In this document: piece by piece, positions 6,470-11,661 of the stretch
Position numbering within the stretch: position 1 is the first letter of the stretch
Layout: every line of letters begins with the position of its first letter
Assembly (NCBI GenBank): GCA_040752295.1
Contig: JBFMFE010000021.1
Span: 1-11,661 of the forward strand
DNA length: 11,661 nucleotides
Source: JBFMFE01 sp040752295
GTDB lineage: Bacteria > UBP15 > UBA6099 > JBFMBQ01
Direction of reading: 5' to 3'
Notes under the pieces: generated by a model
The model's input: only the letters and a program-made list of their open reading frames with translations
The model's database searches: none
Told to the model about the DNA's origin: nothing
Position numbers and translations under genes: made by a program

Positions 6470-7225
6470 TCAGTACCCGCCGGCGAGTCTGTCCGCCAGA
6501 AAAAGAGGGAGATTCGCCCGGATGATCTTTTCCTGCGCCTTTGCGACGTCGTACCCGAATCGCACGAACTCGACGGACCCGGCTTCGTCGTCCCACACGA
6601 CGAAGCAGCCTTCGGGGTCGCCGTCGCGAGGCTGCCCCACGCTTCCCACGTTGACGATCAGCCTCAACTCGGGAGATATGCTGAACACGCTGTGCTGTCT
6701 CGAATACGGCGCCAGTCCCACTCTTTCCCCCGCCTTCCAGACCCAGACGCAGGGCTGGTGCGTGTGCCCCACGAACGCGCAGCAGAAGTCCTCGCGCTCC
6801 ATCAGTCCGAACGACTTCATCGCGCTCCATCCCGACATTATGTACTCGTCCTTGTCCGCCGGACTTCCGTGCACGAACAGCGTTCTGCCCCGCGGGGTCT
6901 CGATCACGATCCTCTGCTCGAGCGCCCGGAGAAAGCGCCTGTTGCGCGGCGATATGCGCTCCCTGCACCACAGGATTGCGCGCCTGGCGTCGGGGTTGAA
7001 GTCGTCCGGCTCCACGAGACCCGACACCACGTCGTCGTGGTTGCCCGAGACGCAGGGTACGCCGCGGTCCCGGACGAACTCGACGCAGGCGTTCGGGTCC
7101 GCCCCGTAGCCCACGATGTCGCCCAGGCACACCATCTGGTCGGCTCCTTTTTCGTCCGCCCTCTGCGCGAAACGCTCGAGCGCCTCGAGGTTGCCGTGGA
7201 CATCCGAAAAAACGACGTATTTCAT
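6470..7225 (-). CDS. YfcE/MJ0936-type metallophosphoesterase
   Basis: This 251-residue calcineurin-like phosphoesterase has all metal-site motifs: FSDVHGN (6-12), GDIVGYG (35-41), GNHD (61-64), LFVHGSP (116-122), GHTHQP (153-158) and NVGSVGQPRDG (192-202). Proteins of this compact family hydrolyse phosphodiester bonds in small substrates using two metal ions, usually Mn2+ or Ni2+; the physiological substrate is generally unknown. It has no signal peptide and is likely cytoplasmic. It starts 23 bp after the parvulin gene with no clear Shine-Dalgarno sequence, so the two are probably translated from one mRNA. Confidence 0.93.
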   Translation of the reverse strand: MKYVVFSDVHGNLEALERFAQRADEKGADQMVCLGDIVGYGADPNACVEFVRDRGVPCVSGNHDDVVSGLVEPDDFNPDARRAILWCRERISPRNRRFLRALEQRIVIETPRGRTLFVHGSPADKDEYIMSGWSAMKSFGLMEREDFCCAFVGHTHQPCVWVWKAGERVGLAPYSRQHSVFSISPELRLIVNVGSVGQPRDGDPEGCFVVWDDEAGSVEFVRFGYDVAKAQEKIIRANLPLFLADRLAGGY

Positions 7226-7248
7226 CGGGGGCTGCGCGCGGGCGCCCG

Positions 7249-8814
7249 CTATTGCGCCGGCGCCGGCGTTCCCGGGGGCGTGCCGGGCGTTTCCTCCATG
7301 TACATCCAGGGGATGGACGGCTCGGCGTATCTCTCGGTCGGCGCCTCGGGCTTATACCTGGGGACATCGAGCGGGACGTCGAGTGTGAAACTTCTGCCGC
7401 CGCGCAGTTCGACCGCGCGCAGGTAGCGTTCCCTCTCGCGGTCCGCCTCCCTGAAAAGACCGAGCTGTGTGTAGATGGCCTCGAGGCGGCGGTGAAGTTC
7501 GTAGTCCAGCTTCGCCAGGTCGGACGCCCTGTTGAACTCGAGCAGTCCCTTCTGGTGCTCTCCGTATCCCATGTAGACTTCGCCGAGCCGGAAATAGAGC
7601 GCGGAGTCCATGGGGCTGATCTCGGTTGCGCGGCGGAACTCGTCGAGCGCATCTTTGCGTTTTCCCTGCCGGGCGAGTATCTCGCCGGTCTTCACGAGGA
7701 GGTAGGGGTCGTCAGGCTCCTCCCTCGCCGCACGCCTGTAATATTCCAGCGCCTTGCCAAGCTCGCCGATCAGCTCATTCCTGTTCGCTAAGAGGAAGGG
7801 ATCGTATATCTTTATCCTGTCTTCCTCCTCGAGGTCGCTCCTGTAGCGGAAGAACCATCCCGTAAAGGACGACTGGCGCTTCCTGATCTCCACGAACGTC
7901 TTTATGAGTTTTTTCTGAAACTCGTAGACCTGATCTTCCGGGTTTTTCCTGTCGATCAGCTTCAGTATGTGAACTCCGTACTCTGTTTCGAACGGCGGGC
8001 TGATCTGTCCGGGTTCCATTTTGGAGGCGACCGCCCAGAAGCGGCTCGTGACCATGCGCTTGCTGACCCACCCGATGTCGCCCCCCTGCGCGGCGAACGC
8101 CTCCTGCGAGTAGCGGCGCGCGAGGGCGGCGAAGTCCTCGCCCCCAGCCGCGCGCGCGTAGACCTCCCGCGCCCGCTCCCTTATTCTCTTCCGCGCCTGG
8201 TTGATGTCCACGTCCCTCGTTCCCGCCGCGGTGTCAACCGAAAAGTATATCTGCCGCAGGCGGTGCGTCGGGATTGACTCGACGACTTCGTCGTCGGTCA
8301 CCGTCACTTCGGGAAAAAAGTGCTGCGCGAGTTTCACTTCGAGCAGTTCGTTCTTTATGTTCCTCCGGAACTCCTCCTCGGTCTGGAACCCGAGGTTCTG
8401 AATGAAGAAATTGTAGTAGCTCGGGCTTTCCATCCCGATGTAGTTGTAGATGCTCGTCCTCAGCCTGACGAGTCTCTTCGTGACGTCCTCTTCGGACACC
8501 TGGACTCCCTCGTCCCCGGCGATGTTCTCTAAAATCTTGTCGTTCATCAGTTCGTGGAACACGGAGATCTTCACGGGGTGTTTATCCGATCCCCTGAAGA
8601 CGCCGTACTTGTTGACGATTCGCAGTATCCTGCGGTTCACCGCCGCCCTGAATTCGAGCGCGGTGACGATGTTGCCGTCAATATCGGCGATCACGTTGGG
8701 CGGCGGCCTGTGAACGGGGCTGACTCTGACGTAGCGGTAGAAAACGAAAAAAGCCGTCACAAGAACCGCCGCCAGCGCCGCCTGCACCCAGCGTTTCCGC
8801 AAGGTTGTTTTCAT
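7249..8814 (-). CDS. Membrane-anchored parvulin peptidyl-prolyl isomerase with TPR repeats
   Basis: The 521-residue product has an N-terminal membrane anchor (about 11-27), then a SurA/PrsA-like chaperone helix region (about 42-180), a parvulin rotamase domain (about 184-290) and TPR repeats (about 345-465), with a proline-rich tail. The rotamase shows RLRQIYFSVD, DFAALARRYSQ, GGDIGWVSKR and FETEYGVHILKL in the standard order. TPR units are seen as LGKALEYYRRAAREEPDDP, ALDEFRRATEISPMD and LEFNRASDLAK. It likely folds secreted or outer-membrane proteins in the periplasm. The rotamase-TPR combination is less usual than SurA and suggests it docks partner proteins. It is first in the minus-strand block, behind the promoter at 8850-8878. 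A GGAGG (8831-8835) lies 16 bases before the ATG, farther than usual. Confidence 0.92.
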   Translation of the reverse strand: MKTTLRKRWVQAALAAVLVTAFFVFYRYVRVSPVHRPPPNVIADIDGNIVTALEFRAAVNRRILRIVNKYGVFRGSDKHPVKISVFHELMNDKILENIAGDEGVQVSEEDVTKRLVRLRTSIYNYIGMESPSYYNFFIQNLGFQTEEEFRRNIKNELLEVKLAQHFFPEVTVTDDEVVESIPTHRLRQIYFSVDTAAGTRDVDINQARKRIRERAREVYARAAGGEDFAALARRYSQEAFAAQGGDIGWVSKRMVTSRFWAVASKMEPGQISPPFETEYGVHILKLIDRKNPEDQVYEFQKKLIKTFVEIRKRQSSFTGWFFRYRSDLEEEDRIKIYDPFLLANRNELIGELGKALEYYRRAAREEPDDPYLLVKTGEILARQGKRKDALDEFRRATEISPMDSALYFRLGEVYMGYGEHQKGLLEFNRASDLAKLDYELHRRLEAIYTQLGLFREADRERERYLRAVELRGGRSFTLDVPLDVPRYKPEAPTERYAEPSIPWMYMEETPGTPPGTPAPAQ

Positions 8815-8849
8815 GGAATTTCCAGTGCAGCCTCCGGCAAGTTTCGCTT

Positions 8850-8878
8850 ATTCTAACACACGCCTCCGGTGCTAACAA
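8850..8878 (-). promoter_or_regulatory. Promoter of the parvulin-phosphoesterase operon
   Basis: Minus-strand TTGTTA (8873-8878; 4 of 6) and TAGAAT (8850-8855; 5 of 6) have a 17-bp spacer, with TGT just before the -10 (extended -10 pattern). The start point would be near 8843, giving a leader of about 29 bases that includes GGAGG at 8831-8835. Confidence 0.6.
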
Positions 8879-8931
8879 CAAGGCGGGGTACCGCGGGCGG
8901 GTTCCGGGGGACGAAGCCGGCGGCGGAACTG

Positions 8932-8940
8932 TGATATAAT
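8932..8940 (+). promoter_or_regulatory. Extended -10 promoter of the GH2-like gene
   Basis: TGA-TATAAT combines a consensus -10 hexamer (8935-8940) with the TGn extension. No -35 match is visible at the right spacing, as is common for extended -10 promoters. Initiation near 8947 would give a leader of about 50 bases. It is divergent from the parvulin promoter, and the two -10 boxes are about 80 bp apart. Confidence 0.6.
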
Positions 8941-8997
8941 GAAACTCGTCCGCCGCCGCCGCGGGACACCGGGCGTGCGGCACCTTTCACAAACGGC

Positions 8998-11277
8998 GTG
9001 AACGCCCGCAGAGCGTTGCTCATAGTTCTTATCGTTGCGGCTTTCGCCGCTCTTTCAGTCGTCCGCTGGACGGCGGCGGTCCTTGCTTTCCCGCTTTTCG
9101 CCGCAGCGCTCCTTTTCGCCGCCCTGAAGCCGCCGGTGGACTACGACGCCCTCACGCAGCTCAAGGGCTGCGTCCCCACGCCGCCGCAGGGCGAGACCTC
9201 CGTTCCGCGGTCGCTTGCAGGGTTGTGGGAGTACAGGACCGGTTTATGGTCCCGGTGGCGTCCCGTGAACGTCCCGTCCGACCTCGCGGGCGCGTTCGGC
9301 TTGTCTTGGAAGGCGCGCACGCACCTTTTCCGGCGGCGCGTGGAACTCGGCGGCGCGGCGACGGGAAAAAGGCTCTTCCTCGTCTTCGAGGGCGTCGGGG
9401 GCCGGTTCAGGGTGTTCGTCAACGGAAAGCCCGTCGGCGGAACCCGCGCCGGGTTTTCCCCCGTCGAAGTCGAGATCACCGACGCCGCCGGCGCCGCGTC
9501 CGGATTCACCGTTCTCGTCGCGGTCACCGACGCGCACCGCGGCAACTCGCCGCTCGCCCCGGGCAGAAACGGTGTCGTCATCGCCAAGGGGCTGTTCCGG
9601 GACGTCCGCCTCGAGGCGCGTCCCCTCGTTTTCATCAAAAAAATCCACGTGAACGCCGACGATCCCGCGAACATAGAGGCGGTTCTCATCCTCGACGGGT
9701 CAACCGATGAGCCGACCGCCGTCACCGCCGCCGCCGTCCTCTCAACCGGGGCGGAAAAAGAGATCGGCTCCGTCATACTCCCTCCGTTCATAAACGGTAC
9801 GCGATGCAGGTTCTCCGTGCCCAAGAGCGAAATCCCCCCATGGACTCCCGGGAACCCCGCCCTCCACCGGCTCGTTGCCAGAGCGGCATCGGGCGAAATC
9901 CGCCACGCGCGCGAAACGACGTTCGGGTGGAAAGACGCCGCCTGGGAGAGCGACGGGCTTCGCATCGGGGGAAAAACCGTGAAGCTGGTCGGAGTCAAAA
10001 CGATGGAATTTCTTCCCCCGTACGGCGCATCGGCGCCGCAGTGGGCGCTCGGGCGCGACATACGCCCCCTGCGCGAAGCCGGGTTCAACTTCCTGTGGAC
10101 CGAGAAACTCCCGCCGTCGGAGGGCTTTCTCGACGCGTGCGACAGGGAAGGGATGTTCGTCGCGTGCGAAATCCCGAGCGAGTCCGCGCCGCTCGACACG
10201 GAGGAGCTCAAGAGGCACCCGTCGTTCCTGTTCACGGTCCGCACCGGCGGCCGTGGAAACGTGCGCGGGGACGAGACCGTCCCCGTCCGGCTGATCGCCG
10301 GGGACGTGGCGCCCGGCATGACGCGACCCGAAGAGGTTTTTTCCGTCACCGGGGGCGGCGCGGGCGAAGAATCTTCCAGAGGCGCGCGGCGGAAAAAGGC
10401 GCCTCCCCGTGCGGGCGCCGGGAACGGGAAACCGGAGTTGATCGTTTTAGACTACGCCGATTACAGCCTCGGCGCGCACTCACGGCGCATGCGCGACGCG
10501 CGACGCGCCGGTTTCGATTACGAGTTCCTCCCGATGCTGATGAAATCGGGCGCCGCGGGCGCGGTGCTCGGAAGCCTCACGTTCGCCGGATTCCGCATCG
10601 GCATTTTCACCGAGACGCGCCGTCCCACCCTCTCATTCGAGGTCATCAGGCAATTCCTGATCCACGGAACGTCGGCGGCGGTCCCGCCGGAGCCGGCGCC
10701 GCACGAGACGCCCCTCGCCCTCTGCGCCGTCATCTCGTTCATCGCCGCCGCCGCCGCCATCGCCGCAAACCCGTTCCTCGGGCGGATATTCGATTATCCC
10801 CACGCCCTTCTGTCGTTCACGTCGAGTTACGAGAGCCTGGGATTGAGGTTCGCCGCGGCGGCGGGAGTCGCTTTCGCCCTCTGCGCGCGCCTGCGCGCCA
10901 GACCGTTGAGTACGCGGAACCTCTTTTCGTTCCTCCCGTTGTTCCTTTCGAGAAGCCTTTTCAGAAACTGGGGCGTTCGGTTCGCGGCTTTTCTCGCCGG
11001 TTTTCTTTACCTGTGGTTCGCGGCGGGTTTCCTGCTCTCCGTCCTCACCTCCACCCCTCTTTCCTCCGTACTCACGCGCACCGCTCACGTTTCCATCGTC
11101 GAGGTCCTCACGCTTCTGCTTCTTGTTCCCGGCGCGTCGGCGCCGCTCGTCCTATCCGGCGCGGCGCTCACGGAGGGAGTTTACCTTCTCAACTTCGCCC
11201 CCCCCGCGCCCGCCGCCGCGTACGCTGCGGCGCTCTTCGCTCCGGCGGTCATCCTGTTTATGTTCCACAAGCGCTGA
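8998..11277 (+). CDS. Membrane protein with a catalytically degenerate GH2-like fold
   Basis: The product has 759 residues from a GTG start, the only plausible start after an in-frame stop at 8932-8934; there is no clear ribosome site. Two hydrophobic helices (about 7-23 and 25-42) come first. A GH2-type jelly roll follows (about 70-210: WEYRTGLW, RRRVELG, LFLVFEGVGGRFRVFVNGKPVG, GLFRDVRLEARP), then an Ig-like domain (about 211-310) and a TIM-barrel-like region (about 315-556: LRIGGKTVKLVGVK, DIRPLREAGFNFLWTE, FLDACDREGMFVACEIP, ending in TETRRPTLSFEVIRQFL). A glycine/arginine-rich linker (about 450-478) interrupts the barrel. The C-terminal part has about five membrane helices (570-590, 613-633, 662-684, 697-717, 736-756). 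Where active GH2 enzymes have HPS....SLGNE, this protein reads HPSFLFTVRTGG, and no nucleophile glutamate segment is apparent. It is probably a carbohydrate-binding or structural membrane protein rather than a hydrolase. Confidence 0.85.
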   Translation: MNARRALLIVLIVAAFAALSVVRWTAAVLAFPLFAAALLFAALKPPVDYDALTQLKGCVPTPPQGETSVPRSLAGLWEYRTGLWSRWRPVNVPSDLAGAFGLSWKARTHLFRRRVELGGAATGKRLFLVFEGVGGRFRVFVNGKPVGGTRAGFSPVEVEITDAAGAASGFTVLVAVTDAHRGNSPLAPGRNGVVIAKGLFRDVRLEARPLVFIKKIHVNADDPANIEAVLILDGSTDEPTAVTAAAVLSTGAEKEIGSVILPPFINGTRCRFSVPKSEIPPWTPGNPALHRLVARAASGEIRHARETTFGWKDAAWESDGLRIGGKTVKLVGVKTMEFLPPYGASAPQWALGRDIRPLREAGFNFLWTEKLPPSEGFLDACDREGMFVACEIPSESAPLDTEELKRHPSFLFTVRTGGRGNVRGDETVPVRLIAGDVAPGMTRPEEVFSVTGGGAGEESSRGARRKKAPPRAGAGNGKPELIVLDYADYSLGAHSRRMRDARRAGFDYEFLPMLMKSGAAGAVLGSLTFAGFRIGIFTETRRPTLSFEVIRQFLIHGTSAAVPPEPAPHETPLALCAVISFIAAAAAIAANPFLGRIFDYPHALLSFTSSYESLGLRFAAAAGVAFALCARLRARPLSTRNLFSFLPLFLSRSLFRNWGVRFAAFLAGFLYLWFAAGFLLSVLTSTPLSSVLTRTAHVSIVEVLTLLLLVPGASAPLVLSGAALTEGVYLLNFAPPAPAAAYAAALFAPAVILFMFHKR

Positions 11278-11349
11278 ATCCACGAGGGCTGGAGGGTAAA
11301 ACGAAAGGCTGAAATACAACCCCGGCGCGAGGAAAGTCCCCGCGTAACT

Positions 11350-11540
11350 GTTTAGCTAAGTGCACTATTTCGTAAATACTCTAACGTATTCTGCGCGAAG
11401 CGCCTTGGAGTGCGGTGTGTGAACACCGCCTTGACTATCGGAGATGAAGGCGGCGATGGCTCGCCGCAGTCCAGGGAGGCTTCGCCTCTGAAAATACGTT
11501 AGCGAATTTATGAAGTGATACACTAAGTGAAGCATTAAAC
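11350..11540. repeat. Long palindromic element with two inner hairpins
   Basis: The outermost GTTTA (11350-11354) and TAAAC (11536-11540) are exact complements. Inside, two arms of about 60 bases are imperfectly complementary, with exact blocks CTAACGTATT/AATACGTTAG (11381-11390 and 11493-11502) and GCGAAG-type/GGCTTCGC blocks. At the tip are two perfect 7-bp hairpins with 4-base loops: GCGGTGT/ACACCGC (11412-11429) and GCGGCGA/TCGCCGC (11450-11467), joined by a short AT-rich linker. The two tip units are inverted near-copies of each other (TTGGAGTGCGG and CTGGACTGCGG on opposite strands). The arrangement looks like a small non-coding mobile repeat (MITE-like) or a structured RNA. The arms carry no protein-coding signal. 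Confidence 0.75.
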
Positions 11541-11661
11541 ACCGATTTTCGCGGAAGGTTTCACCGTCATAATCAGGTCTAGTTTTTGGCGTGGTTTGGC
11601 TGTGGCGGTCATGGTGTGAAAACGATCCGCAGGGGTTTTCCGCCGAGCCAGGGCGGGGTGA
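11541..11661. other. Right-edge sequence without a supported gene
   Basis: The 11278-11349 and 11541-11661 flanks of the palindrome hold no convincing gene. A minus-strand frame runs in from the right edge to a stop at 11535-11537 and would end in IMTVKPSAKIGV. It has weaker third-position GC than the real genes, and its stop lies in the palindrome arm. A short stem around GAGGAAAGTCC (11326-11344) lacks a U-tract. Confidence 0.3.

Noticed and set aside
6342..7652. A 436-codon minus-strand frame across the phosphoesterase and parvulin genes
   Set aside because: It is a shadow of two well-supported genes. Its final 38 codons (6342-6458) could stand alone but have no ribosome site or family resemblance.
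11326..11470. Possible RNase P RNA, because GAGGAAAGTCC (11329-11339) matches its conserved 5' region
   Set aside because: The following sequence does not form P4 or the other conserved blocks, and the 3' ACAGAA..GGCTTA region is missing. The downstream structure is the palindrome instead.
11535..11661. Minus-strand gene entering from the right edge, ending in IMTVKPSAKIGV
   Set aside because: Only about 41 codons are visible, with weak codon bias and no recognised family, and the stop lies inside the palindrome. The window cuts it, so it stays undecided rather than annotated.

Overview
The window is GC-rich bacterial DNA with dense, short-spaced genes and strong G/C use at third codon positions, so several long antisense frames stay open by chance. 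A lipoprotein with a lipobox, a membrane-anchored parvulin foldase and an RfaE2-like nucleotidyltransferase suggest a diderm (Gram-negative type) bacterium. Palindromic intergenic repeats at both edges resemble those I associate with genomes of uncultivated PVC-like or other candidate phyla. That placement is an impression, not a result.

Layout. Positions 1-425 hold no intact gene: a decayed 3' end of a UPF0332/HEPN-like gene, a palindromic repeat, and a 30-bp sequence present twice. From 426 to 8814 all genes lie on the minus strand. In transcription order they are: a membrane-anchored parvulin peptidyl-prolyl isomerase with TPRs, a YfcE-like metallophosphoesterase, a lipoprotein, recD2 helicase, then (after a candidate terminator and a good sigma70-type promoter) a Trm112/UPF0434 zinc-ribbon protein too small for a 60-codon ORF cutoff, an RfaE2-like nucleotidyltransferase, a deoxyhypusine-synthase-like protein of unknown role, and a MoxR AAA+ ATPase. 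A 183-bp divergent promoter region (8815-8997) separates this block from one large plus-strand gene (8998-11277). That gene encodes a membrane protein with a glycoside hydrolase family 2 fold that appears to lack its catalytic residues. Positions 11278-11661 hold a complex ~190-bp palindromic element and no convincing gene.

Function. Most genes are housekeeping in type (envelope protein folding, DNA repair, RNA/translation factor maturation, sugar-nucleotide chemistry). The least explained parts are the apparently dead, membrane-embedded GH2 protein, the Trm112 / nucleotidyltransferase / deoxyhypusine-synthase-like / MoxR operon, and the repeat elements that flank the block. I did not find a convincing new defence or mobile system. 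The HEPN remnant is the only trace of that kind.
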